DNA of 7,692 bases, from assembly GCA_030608825.1 (NCBI GenBank), contig JAUWDL010000049.1, forward strand, positions 1 to 7,692. Direction: 5' to 3'. Origin of the DNA: Gemmatimonadales bacterium. Lineage in GTDB: Bacteria > Gemmatimonadota > Gemmatimonadetes > Palauibacterales > Palauibacteraceae. The position numbers and the translations under genes were made by a program. The notes under the pieces are model-generated. The model searched no databases and was not told the DNA's origin. It was given only the letters and a program-made list of their open reading frames with translations. Numbering within the stretch: position 1 is the stretch's first letter; the number at the start of each line of letters is the position of its first letter. This document shows positions 1-5,920 of the stretch, piece by piece.

Positions 1-339
1 GGTGACCGGCGTGCGCTCGTCCACGAGCAGCCGAAACGGCCGGCGTGCCAGATCGAGCATCGTCACCGTTCCATATCGCAGATCCGCCCCGAACCGGCTT
101 GCCTGCTCCTCGAACTTCATCATCAGCTCCGGACCGAGCACCCCCTCCGGGAATCCCGGATAATTCTCCACGTCCGTGGTCGTGATGAGCTGACCGCCGG
201 GCTGCGGGCCGCGGTATACGACCGGGGCGAGCTTCGCCCGGGCGGTGTAGAGAGCCGCCGTGAGGCCCGCCGGGCCGGTTCCCACGATCACCACCTGGTG
301 GTGTTCCGCATCGGCGAAGTCGACATCCTCTATGTGCAT
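1..339 (-). CDS. trxB: Thioredoxin reductase, N-terminal part (cut by window edge)
   Basis: This flavoenzyme uses NADPH to reduce thioredoxin in the cytoplasm. Only the first 113 codons lie in the window. Residues 17-25 read VVIVGTGPA followed by [10 protein letters not shown], the FAD-binding Rossmann motif GxGxxG. Further on, [17 protein letters not shown] is the conserved thioredoxin reductase FAD-domain segment, and RRPFRL also matches the family. The redox CxxC and the NADPH domain would lie beyond the left edge, so a CxxC-less TrxR-like relative cannot be excluded. I chose the ATG at 339 because GGGAGGGAG sits about 7 nt upstream and the N-terminus has a normal length. An in-frame ATG at 375 would add 12 residues but has only a weak AAAGG about 11 nt upstream. 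The gene is divergent from the Fe-S carrier operon and shares its control region. Confidence 0.92.
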   Translation of the reverse strand, partial: MHIEDVDFADAEHHQVVIVGTGPAGLTAALYTARAKLAPVVYRGPQPGGQLITTTDVENYPGFPEGVLGPELMMKFEEQASRFGADLRYGTVTMLDLARRPFRLLVDERTPVT

Positions 340-397
340 CGGCGTGCTCCCTCCCACTCGACTCTCCTGGCTCATGTTTCTACGGACCTTTCGGCTT

Positions 398-412
398 CTG
401 ACGGCGCGTCAG
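398..412. repeat. Inverted repeat in the trxB leader
   Basis: CTGACG (398-403) and CGTCAG (407-412) are perfect 6-bp arms around GCG. The site lies between the predicted trxB transcription start and the gene. It could be a second operator half-site pair or a small leader hairpin. The sequence alone does not decide. Confidence 0.35.
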
Positions 413-433
413 GAACTTCGGACTCCCCTTTCA

Positions 434-443
434 TTTATATAAC
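434..443 (-). promoter_or_regulatory. Extended -10 promoter for trxB
   Basis: Read on the minus strand, this AT-rich island in GC-rich DNA is TGTTATATAAA. It offers TG-N-TATATA (extended -10) or TATAAA two bases further on. No recognisable -35 lies 16-19 bp upstream; that position is occupied by the inverted repeat at 445-473. The predicted transcript would start near 428, leaving a leader of about 90 nt to the ATG at 339. The core TTATATAA is itself palindromic, so strand is assigned from gene direction. Confidence 0.5.
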
Positions 444-444
444 A

Positions 445-473
445 GGGATCGGTTCCGCGCGCGGGCCGATCCC
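445..473. repeat. Inverted repeat in the trxB / Fe-S carrier divergent promoter region
   Basis: GGGATCGG (445-452) and CCGATCCC (466-473) are perfect 8-bp arms. As RNA the stem could extend by two G-U pairs and one G-C pair to 11 bp with a 7-nt loop. There is no T-tract on either side and the genes diverge, so it is unlikely to be a terminator. It abuts the trxB -10 exactly where a -35 would be and lies 12 bp upstream of the rightward -35. An operator for a regulator of one or both genes is the simplest reading. Confidence 0.45.
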
Positions 474-485
474 GAACCCGGCCGG

Positions 486-515
486 TTGACAGGCGTGGAG
501 TGCGTGGCCTACGAT
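486..515 (+). promoter_or_regulatory. Sigma70-like promoter for the Fe-S carrier operon
   Basis: A perfect -35 TTGACA (486-491) is followed by an 18-bp spacer and a -10 TACGAT (510-515), which keeps the key TA---T positions. The predicted start is near 522, giving a leader of about 47 nt. A small hairpin, CGCCG/CGGCG at 519-533, would lie at the very 5' end of the transcript. The bases GTGGCC directly before the -10 recur at the promoter at 6904. Confidence 0.65.
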
Positions 516-568
516 TTGCGCCGCAGCTCGGCGGGTTTCGCGAGATAGCCTGAGAGGAAATGGGAGAT

Positions 569-934
569 ATGAGCGGAACGACGACATCTGATATCGGCGC
601 CGTGGACGTCGGGTTGACGGAGCTGGCGGCGACGGAGGTTCGCAAGTTCCTGGAACAAGAGAGTTTGAGCCTGGATTCGGCCGGCTTGCGCGTCAGCGTC
701 CGGCCGGGTGGCTGCTCCGGCTTCGAGTACGGGCTGGATATCGAGGAGGATCCGCGGGAGGACGACTTCGTCGTGCCGTCCCAGGGCATCCGGCTGTTCA
801 TCGACCCGTTCAGCGCCCAATACCTCGGCGGCGTCGTCATCGATTACCACTCCAGCTTCCAGGGGTCCGGCTTCTCCTTCGAGAACCCCAATGCGACGGG
901 TGGGTGCGGCTGCGGCGACTCCTTCTCCGCCTAG
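569..934 (+). CDS. A-type iron-sulfur cluster carrier (IscA/ErpA/SufA family)
   Basis: A-type carriers receive or hold an Fe-S cluster and pass it to client enzymes in the cytoplasm. The protein is about 121 aa, normal for the family. The three ligand cysteines are visible: one in GGCSGFEYG and two in the C-terminal GCGCGDSFS; FENPNA just before the latter also matches ErpA/IscA proteins. The ATG at 569 is preferred because AGAGGA lies about 10 nt upstream. An in-frame ATG at 560 would add MGD, but its Shine-Dalgarno would be almost in contact with the start codon. It is the first gene after the promoter at 486 and the next gene starts 22 nt after its stop. There is no neighbouring iscS, iscU or suf gene, so it looks like a stand-alone carrier. 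Which of IscA, ErpA or SufA it matches best cannot be told from motifs alone. Confidence 0.93.
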   Translation: MSGTTTSDIGAVDVGLTELAATEVRKFLEQESLSLDSAGLRVSVRPGGCSGFEYGLDIEEDPREDDFVVPSQGIRLFIDPFSAQYLGGVVIDYHSSFQGSGFSFENPNATGGCGCGDSFSA

Positions 935-956
935 AGACGCCCGCGCCGCGGGACGC

Positions 957-1610
957 GTGTCCCAGCCGCTGGAGGTCCTGAGGCTCGAGCTCGGGCCGTT
1001 TCTCGCCAACTGTTTCCTCCTGCGCCGCGAAGGCGAGCGCGAGACGCTCATCGTCGATCCGGGGTTCGAGCCGGAGCGGGTGGAGGAGGCGATCGAGGGC
1101 TGGGAAGGCGTACCGGTCGCCATCCTCCTCACGCACGCCCACGTGGACCACGTGGCCGGAGTCGAGGCGCTCGTGCGCGCGCACTCGATCCCGGTGCACC
1201 TGCACCCCGCCGACCTGCCCCTTTACGAAGCGTCGGCCCAGCAGGCCGCCGCCTTCGGGCTGACGATGCGGCAACCCCCCCCGCCCGACGAGCATTTCTC
1301 GCACGGCCAGCGGCTCGCCCTGGCCGGGGTCGAGCTCGAGGTGCGTCATGCTCCGGGCCACTCTCCCGGGGGCGTCGTGCTCTCCACCGAGGGCCGGGCG
1401 TTCGTTGGCGACGGCGTCTTCGCCGGATCGATCGGGCGCACGGACCTGCCTGGAGGAGACACCGCGGAGCTTCTCCGCTCGATACGCGAGCAGATCCTCA
1501 CGCTTCCCGGTGACACCATCCTGCATACCGGCCACGGACCGGACACGAACGTGGAGCGCGAGGCGAGCACCAATCCGTTCCTTACGGGCGCCTTCGGCTG
1601 GAGCGGCTGA
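957..1610 (+). CDS. Metallo-beta-lactamase-fold hydrolase, YcbL / glyoxalase II-like
   Basis: The 217-aa protein carries the full metal-binding set: HAHVDH at residues 60-65, His135 in APGHSPGG, Asp152 in VGDGVF and His193 in HTGHGP. The run GDGVFAGSIGRTDLPGG and the terminal TNPFL are typical of YcbL-type short glyoxalase II proteins, which lack the long C-terminal substrate domain of classical hydroxyacylglutathione hydrolase. Thioester hydrolysis is likely; the physiological thiol is unknown. The GTG start gives the usual family N-terminus (LGPFLANCFLL) but has only a weak ribosome site. An in-frame ATG at 891 would overlap the Fe-S carrier gene and add 22 Ala/Arg-rich residues unlike the family. 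The coding sequence includes a run of eight C at 1275-1282, encoding the prolines of QPPPPDE. The gene lies inside the operon that starts at 486. Confidence 0.9.
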   Translation: MSQPLEVLRLELGPFLANCFLLRREGERETLIVDPGFEPERVEEAIEGWEGVPVAILLTHAHVDHVAGVEALVRAHSIPVHLHPADLPLYEASAQQAAAFGLTMRQPPPPDEHFSHGQRLALAGVELEVRHAPGHSPGGVVLSTEGRAFVGDGVFAGSIGRTDLPGGDTAELLRSIREQILTLPGDTILHTGHGPDTNVEREASTNPFLTGAFGWSG

Positions 1611-1687
1611 TGGCTGACAAGTTGCCGGCCTACATCCGCGCAGCGGTCGACAGGTCCCGGGCCGAATCCGGGGACTGCTCGGATTGA
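1610..1687 (+). CDS. Possible 25-codon coupling ORF
   Basis: An ATG overlaps the stop of the hydrolase gene as TGATG, with GGAG 6 nt upstream of it. The frame runs 25 codons (MADKLPAYIR...GDCSD) and ends in a TGA embedded in the TTG start of the next gene (TTGA). Good Shine-Dalgarno spacing plus junction overlaps at both ends is what a translated coupling peptide would show. The peptide is hydrophilic and matches nothing I recognise. It may simply carry ribosomes to the next TTG, or be a chance ORF in a 73-nt gap. Confidence 0.35.
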   Translation: MADKLPAYIRAAVDRSRAESGDCSD

Positions 1688-2742
1688 CCGGCCCCCGCGA
1701 GCCGGATGAGGTCACGGGCGAAGAGACCGAACATCTAGCTGCTCTGCTGCACGCCGTCGAGGACGCTGAGGAGCTGCTGGTCGTCACGCACGACAACCCC
1801 GATCCCGATGCCCTCGCCTCCGCCGCCGCGCTGGGTTTTCTGCTTCAACAGTGTGAGGGTCTCAGGACCACGCTCGCCTTCGGAGGCATCGTGGGCCGGG
1901 CCGAGAACCAGGCACTGATCCGCGAGCTCGGGATCGACTTCGAGCGACTCGGCGGAGAGAACGGAATCAGCCCAGGGACGATTGTCGCCCTCGTTGACAC
2001 GCAACCGCGGGCGGGAAACAACTCGCTGCCGGCCGGACGGATCGCCAACGTCGTCATCGACCATCACCCCCGCCGCCCCGAGACCGAGGCGTCGCCCTTC
2101 GCCGACGTCAGACCGGAGTATGGGGCGAACTGCTCGATTCTCGTCAAGTACCTGCGGGCCGCCGAGCTGGAGCCCGACCGCCGGCTGGCCACGGGCCTGT
2201 TCTACGGCATCCAAACCGAGACCGCCGATCTGGGACGCGAGGCCTCTCGGGCGGACATCAGCGCGAGCCTGTATCTGTATCCCCGCATCGATCCGGAAGC
2301 CTACTCCCGCATCCTTCACCCTCCACTCCCGAAGGGCTACTTCCGGTCGGTCCATCGGGCGTTGGAGGAGGCCCGCCGGTACGGGCGCGTGATAATCGCG
2401 CCCGCGGGGAAGCTTGTCTACCCGGACATGGTGGCGGAGCTGGCCGACCTGTTGATCCGTGCGAGAGGCACCGAGTGGGCGGTCGCCGCGGGCACGTTCG
2501 GTGGACAGCTCCTGATATCCGTCCGCAGCTCGAAGCCGGTCGCCCACGCCGGCGATCTCGTTCGGGGAGTGATCGGCGATCGAGGATCGGCCGGCGGGCA
2601 CGGCATGCTGGCCGGCGGACAGATCCCGCTCAAGGGCCTCTCGGAGGAGGAAGTCGAGCGCGTGTCGGCGTCGGTTCTGGAAGACTTCCTGGAAGCGCTC
2701 GGGGCGTCCGACGAACACTCCGAATCGCTGACCGAGCTATGA
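1684..2742 (+). CDS. DHH/DHHA1-family phosphoesterase (first of two)
   Basis: The 352-aa protein has both domains of the NrnA/RecJ-like phosphoesterases. In the DHH domain, THDNPDPDAL (residues 35-44) supplies the first aspartates, Asp105 lies in ALVDTQP, and VIDHHP (124-129) is the signature DHH. The DHHA1 domain ends with GGHGMLAGG (304-312). The family removes phosphate from 3',5'-pAp or degrades very short RNA or cyclic dinucleotides; the substrate here is not known. Where NrnA enzymes have TDTG, this one has TETADLGR (178-185), with Glu in place of the usual Asp. TTG at 1684 is the only usable start before the catalytic motif in this frame, and it overlaps the stop of the small ORF upstream. 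Its stop overlaps the next start as ATGA, so translation with the CoaE-PHP gene is probably coupled. Confidence 0.9.
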   Translation: MTGPREPDEVTGEETEHLAALLHAVEDAEELLVVTHDNPDPDALASAAALGFLLQQCEGLRTTLAFGGIVGRAENQALIRELGIDFERLGGENGISPGTIVALVDTQPRAGNNSLPAGRIANVVIDHHPRRPETEASPFADVRPEYGANCSILVKYLRAAELEPDRRLATGLFYGIQTETADLGREASRADISASLYLYPRIDPEAYSRILHPPLPKGYFRSVHRALEEARRYGRVIIAPAGKLVYPDMVAELADLLIRARGTEWAVAAGTFGGQLLISVRSSKPVAHAGDLVRGVIGDRGSAGGHGMLAGGQIPLKGLSEEEVERVSASVLEDFLEALGASDEHSESLTEL

Positions 2743-4007
2743 TGCTCGTCGGGCTCACCGGCACGCTCGGATCGGGCAAGAGCGCGGTAGGCCGCCTGTT
2801 CGAGGCGTGGGGCGCGGATCGGATCGACACGGACGAGCTCGCGCGTGAGGCGGTCCGACCCGGCCGTCCGGCGCTCGAGCGCATCCGAGAGAACTGGGGC
2901 GACCGGATTCTGGCATCGGACGGGAGCCTCGACCGGCCCGCGCTCCGCCGCATCGTGACGGAGGACTCGGACGCCAGACGGAGGCTTGAGGGGATCGTTC
3001 ACCCCGCCGTGCTGGAGCTCTTGAGCGAGCGGCTCGACGAAGCACGATCCAGGCGGCGCGGTGTCGCCGTGCTGGAGGTGCCCCTTCTCCTCGAGACCGG
3101 GCTGGACGAGATTTGCGACCTGGTCGTCACCGTCGATGCCCCGCTGGAGGTGCGGAAGTCGAGGGTGTGCGGGGAGCGCGGGCTCTCCGAGAAGGAGTTC
3201 ACGGCGTTGAACGACGCGCAGCTCTCGGGCGAGGAGAAGCGCAGCCGGGCGGACATCATCGTCGAGAACGGGGGATCTTTGTCCGAGCTGGAAGCGGCGG
3301 CCCGCGCCGCCTGGGACTCGATCGGACGCGCCGGCGAGGGCGGGGAAGGCTCGGGTGGGCTCTGGTCCGTCGATCTCCACATGCACACCCGTCACTCCAA
3401 GGACTGCCTCAGCGATCCCGCGGATGTCGTCGCCACGGCGCGCCGCGTCGGCCTCGACCGGATCGCGGTCACCGACCACGATGAGATCGAGGGGGCGTTC
3501 GAGGCCCACCGGTCGGCTCCGGATCTCGTGATCGTCGGCGAGGAAGTACGGACCGCGGAAGGCCTCGACCTCATCGGACTCTTCCTCCAGGAGCACATCC
3601 CTCCCGGCGGCAGCTTCCGGGAGGTCGCCGAGGCGATCCGCTCACAGGGAGGGATCACCTACCTGCCGCATCCCTTCGATCGCTGGCGGGGAAGTGACGA
3701 GGCCTACCTTGCGAGCGTCATCGATTGCGTGGATGTCGTAGAAGTCTTCAACGCGCGCGTGCACGACCCGGAGAGGAACGAGCGCGCCAGATCCTGGGCC
3801 GAGGAGCATGGGTTGCCGGTCGGCGCCGGGAGCGATGCCCACACGCTTCGAGAGATCGGAAGGGGCAGGGTGAAGCTCACGCCCTTCGACGGGCCGGAGG
3901 GGTTCGTCCGGTCGGCGGCGGCCGGCGAGGTCGAGGGCGCGGCTTCCGCGCACTGGGTACACCTCGGCTCGACCTGGGCCAAGCTGCGAAAGCGCCTTCC
4001 CATTTGA
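2739..4007 (+). CDS. coaE: Dephospho-CoA kinase fused to a PHP-domain phosphoesterase
   Basis: One 422-aa ORF holds two enzymes. Residues 1 to about 195 are dephospho-CoA kinase, which phosphorylates the 3'-hydroxyl of dephospho-CoA in the last step of CoA synthesis. The P-loop GLTGTLGSGKS spans 5-15, IDTDELAREAV follows, then PLLLETGLDE, DAPLEVRKSR and the C-terminal ADIIVENGGSL. A Gly-rich linker lies at about 196-208. Residues 209-422 form a PHP domain: DLHMHT (212-217), TDHDE (245-249), GEE (267-269), HPFD (311-314) and GSDAH (364-368) supply the usual metal-binding His/Asp/Glu. No stop and no ATG, GTG or TTG occurs at the junction, so a separate PHP product is unlikely. This PHP type (IGLFLQEHIPPG) belongs to uncharacterised short PHP proteins. 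The start overlaps the DHH stop as ATGA; a second ATG follows at once. CoaE alone is normally about 200 aa. Confidence 0.93.
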   Translation: MMLVGLTGTLGSGKSAVGRLFEAWGADRIDTDELAREAVRPGRPALERIRENWGDRILASDGSLDRPALRRIVTEDSDARRRLEGIVHPAVLELLSERLDEARSRRRGVAVLEVPLLLETGLDEICDLVVTVDAPLEVRKSRVCGERGLSEKEFTALNDAQLSGEEKRSRADIIVENGGSLSELEAAARAAWDSIGRAGEGGEGSGGLWSVDLHMHTRHSKDCLSDPADVVATARRVGLDRIAVTDHDEIEGAFEAHRSAPDLVIVGEEVRTAEGLDLIGLFLQEHIPPGGSFREVAEAIRSQGGITYLPHPFDRWRGSDEAYLASVIDCVDVVEVFNARVHDPERNERARSWAEEHGLPVGAGSDAHTLREIGRGRVKLTPFDGPEGFVRSAAAGEVEGAASAHWVHLGSTWAKLRKRLPI

Positions 4008-4033
4008 CACCGTCCTCGAGCGGCGGATAGCGT
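4004..4033 (+). promoter_or_regulatory. Promoter for the transporter operon
   Basis: A perfect -35 TTGACA (4004-4009) contains the TGA stop of the CoaE-PHP gene. With an 18-bp spacer the -10 is TAGCGT (4028-4033), keeping TA---T. The predicted start near 4040 gives a leader of about 33 nt to the TTG at 4073. The upstream operon may also read through, since no terminator hairpin is seen between the genes. Confidence 0.5.
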
Positions 4034-4072
4034 GAGCGCCTTGATGTGCCACGTAGGGAGGCGGGAGGTGCC

Positions 4073-5689
4073 TTGAGCGCTCACACACACGCGCAGGAAC
4101 GCTGGGCGACCCGGATCGGGTTGATCCTGGCCATGGCCGGGAACGCCGTCGGACTCGGCAACTTCCTTCGCTTCCCGGTGCAGGCCGCGCAGAACGGCGG
4201 CGGCACCTTCATGATCCCGTACTTCATCTCCTTCTTGCTGCTCGGGATCCCGCTCATGTGGGTCGAGTGGACGATCGGCAGGTTCGGCGGCCGGCACGGC
4301 CACGCCACGATCCCCGGCATGTTCGACGAGCTGGGCGACCGGAAGCGGAAGTGGGCGAAGTATCTGGGCGTGCTCGGGATCGTCATGCCGCTCGTGGTCT
4401 TCATCTACTACACATACGTCGTCTCCTGGATGTTGGGGTTCAGCTTCTTCAGCCTCACGGGGGGGTACTTCGGTCTGGGCGAGTTCAGCCAGGTGGCGCA
4501 GTACCTGTATTCCTACCAGGACGTCTTCGATGGGTCGATCCACGGTGGCTGGGTGGCGGTGGCGTTCTTCCTCATCACGATCGTCTTCCTCTACTCCGTG
4601 CTGTCGCGCGGCATAGCCGGGGGCATCGAGAAGCTCGCCTTGATCGGGATGCCGATCCTCTTCCTGTTCGCGTTCATCCTCATGATCCGCGTCCTCACGC
4701 TGCCCCCCGCCGTGGGCACGCCGGCGGAGGGGCTCAACTTCATCTGGAATCCCGAGTGGACCAGCTTGTCGGACGCGAAGGTCTGGCTGGCGGCCGCCGG
4801 CCAGATGTTCTTCACGCTCTCCCTGGGGATGGGTACGATCCACTGCTACTCGTCCTACCTCACGGAGAAGGATGACGTGACCCTGACCGGGCTGTCGACC
4901 GGTGCCACGAACGAGTTCGCCGAAGTCGTGCTCGGCGGGACGATCGCGATTCCGGCCGCGGTAACTTTCTTCGGCGTGGCGGGTGCGACCGCGATCGCCG
5001 AGGGCGGCACCTACGACCTCGGCATCGTCGCGATGAGCGTCGTCTTCCAGGGACTGCCGGGAGGCCAGTTCTGGGGTCAGGTCACCGGCTTCCTCTGGTT
5101 CTTCCTCCTGTTCATCGCCGGGATCACGTCGAGCGTGGCGCTCTCGAGCCCCGCGGTAGCCTTCCTGCAGCAGGAGTACGAGCGGACCCGAAAGCAGGCC
5201 GTGTTGATGGTCATGGGGCTCGCCGTCGCTCTCGGCACCCTGCACATCCTCTTCTACCACCGGCAGTTCCTGGACGTGTGGGACTACTGGGCCGGGACTT
5301 TCGGCCTCGTCATCTTCGCCGCCATCGAGATCGTGCTCTTCTCCTGGATCTTCGGCATCGACCGCGGCTGGAAGGAGATGCACATCGGGGCGGACCTCAG
5401 AGTCCCCCTCATCTACAAGTTCATCATCAAGTGGGTGACGCCGATCTTCCTCTTCATCCTCCTGGGCTGGTGGGCCGTGACGGAGGCCGTTCCCACGCTG
5501 CTCATGCGTGACGTGCCAGATGCGCCGATCGCCTACGATCCGGAGACGCTCGTCTACCGTTGGTTCAGTCGACTGGTCATGTTGGGTCTGCTGGCTTTGG
5601 GGTTGTACCTGATCCACCAGGCGTGGGTGCGTAAGGCGGTAGCGGCCGGAGCTTCGCCCGCTGCCGACCCCGGGGCCGCGGAGTCCTGA
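4073..5689 (+). CDS. LeuT-like sodium:amino-acid symporter (NSS/SNF family)
   Basis: The 538-aa inner-membrane protein should import an amino acid with sodium through 12 membrane spans. It resembles Aquifex LeuT closely as I recall that sequence. GNAVGLGNFLRFP (23-35) carries the unwound TM1 sodium and substrate site and the gating Arg33. Tyr113 matches LeuT Tyr108; FFTLSLG (246-252) in TM6, Asn280 in TM7, TSS (352-354) in TM8 and Asp404 in TM10 are all kept. Glu284 sits where LeuT has Glu290, predicting chloride independence. LeuT Phe259 is Met253 here and Ile359 is Leu357, which alters the substrate pocket. TTG at 4073 is preferred: GGGAGG lies just upstream and the protein then begins like LeuT (QERWATRIG). 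An in-frame GTG at 4046 would lie almost on the predicted transcript start. The next gene begins 14 nt downstream. Confidence 0.93.
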   Translation: MSAHTHAQERWATRIGLILAMAGNAVGLGNFLRFPVQAAQNGGGTFMIPYFISFLLLGIPLMWVEWTIGRFGGRHGHATIPGMFDELGDRKRKWAKYLGVLGIVMPLVVFIYYTYVVSWMLGFSFFSLTGGYFGLGEFSQVAQYLYSYQDVFDGSIHGGWVAVAFFLITIVFLYSVLSRGIAGGIEKLALIGMPILFLFAFILMIRVLTLPPAVGTPAEGLNFIWNPEWTSLSDAKVWLAAAGQMFFTLSLGMGTIHCYSSYLTEKDDVTLTGLSTGATNEFAEVVLGGTIAIPAAVTFFGVAGATAIAEGGTYDLGIVAMSVVFQGLPGGQFWGQVTGFLWFFLLFIAGITSSVALSSPAVAFLQQEYERTRKQAVLMVMGLAVALGTLHILFYHRQFLDVWDYWAGTFGLVIFAAIEIVLFSWIFGIDRGWKEMHIGADLRVPLIYKFIIKWVTPIFLFILLGWWAVTEAVPTLLMRDVPDAPIAYDPETLVYRWFSRLVMLGLLALGLYLIHQAWVRKAVAAGASPAADPGAAES

Positions 5690-5703
5690 AGGAGGGACAT
5701 CTC

Positions 5704-5862
5704 ATGGAAGGATCCTCGATCGCTCCGTTCGCGTGGTTCTTCATGCTCCTGAGCATGGGCTCCGTGACCGTACTGACGGCGTACTGCTACATCCGGATTC
5801 TGTCGGGCTCCGACGAGCCGGTCGAGTTGGAAGCGCCAGGATCGGACGTGCCCGATTCCTGA
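5704..5862 (+). CDS. Small single-span membrane protein, MetS-like NSS transporter subunit
   Basis: A 52-aa ORF begins with ATG 8 nt after a strong GGAGG (5691-5695). Residues 8-31 form one hydrophobic span (PFAWFFMLLSMGSVTVLTAY...), followed by RILSG and an acidic tail. Some bacterial NSS transporters, such as MetP of Corynebacterium, need a small one-span partner (MetS) encoded directly downstream. Position, size and topology fit that role; the residue-level match is weak, as expected for so short a protein. LeuT itself needs no such partner, so its presence beside a LeuT-like transporter is informative. The stop lies inside the open frame of the next gene. Confidence 0.75.
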   Translation: MEGSSIAPFAWFFMLLSMGSVTVLTAYCYIRILSGSDEPVELEAPGSDVPDS

Positions 5863-5920
5863 TTCGCACGCTCGGAAGTTCGAGCGTTTTCGATCGGAGA
5901 TCGAGGCGGCCCGCCACCCG

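Noticed and set aside
260..489. Short plus-strand ORFs at the left edge
   Set aside because: They are shadows of trxB and its promoter region and do not resemble any protein.
519..533. CGCCG/CGGCG hairpin in the Fe-S carrier leader, considered as a terminator
   Set aside because: The stem is only 5 bp, lies just after a strong promoter and has no proper T-tract (GGGTTTCG follows). At most it protects the transcript 5' end.
837..2718. Long minus-strand frames opposite the hydrolase and first DHH gene
   Set aside because: They have no recognisable motifs or ribosome sites and are fully covered by well-supported plus-strand genes.
2475..2738. Upstream extension of the CoaE-PHP reading frame
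   Set aside because: The frame is open but lies inside the DHH gene and gives an Arg/Gly-rich string. CoaE homology begins exactly at the ATG at 2739.
2418..3596. 392-codon open frame on the minus strand
   Set aside because: It overlaps the conserved motifs of the DHH and CoaE-PHP genes, shows no domain of its own, and is typical of stop-poor antisense frames at this GC content.
3704..5617. 637-codon open frame on the minus strand
   Set aside because: It lies opposite the transporter and its product is a low-complexity Asp/Glu/His/Arg/Gln-rich string, the usual antisense shadow of a high-GC membrane-protein gene. The plus strand carries clear family motifs throughout.
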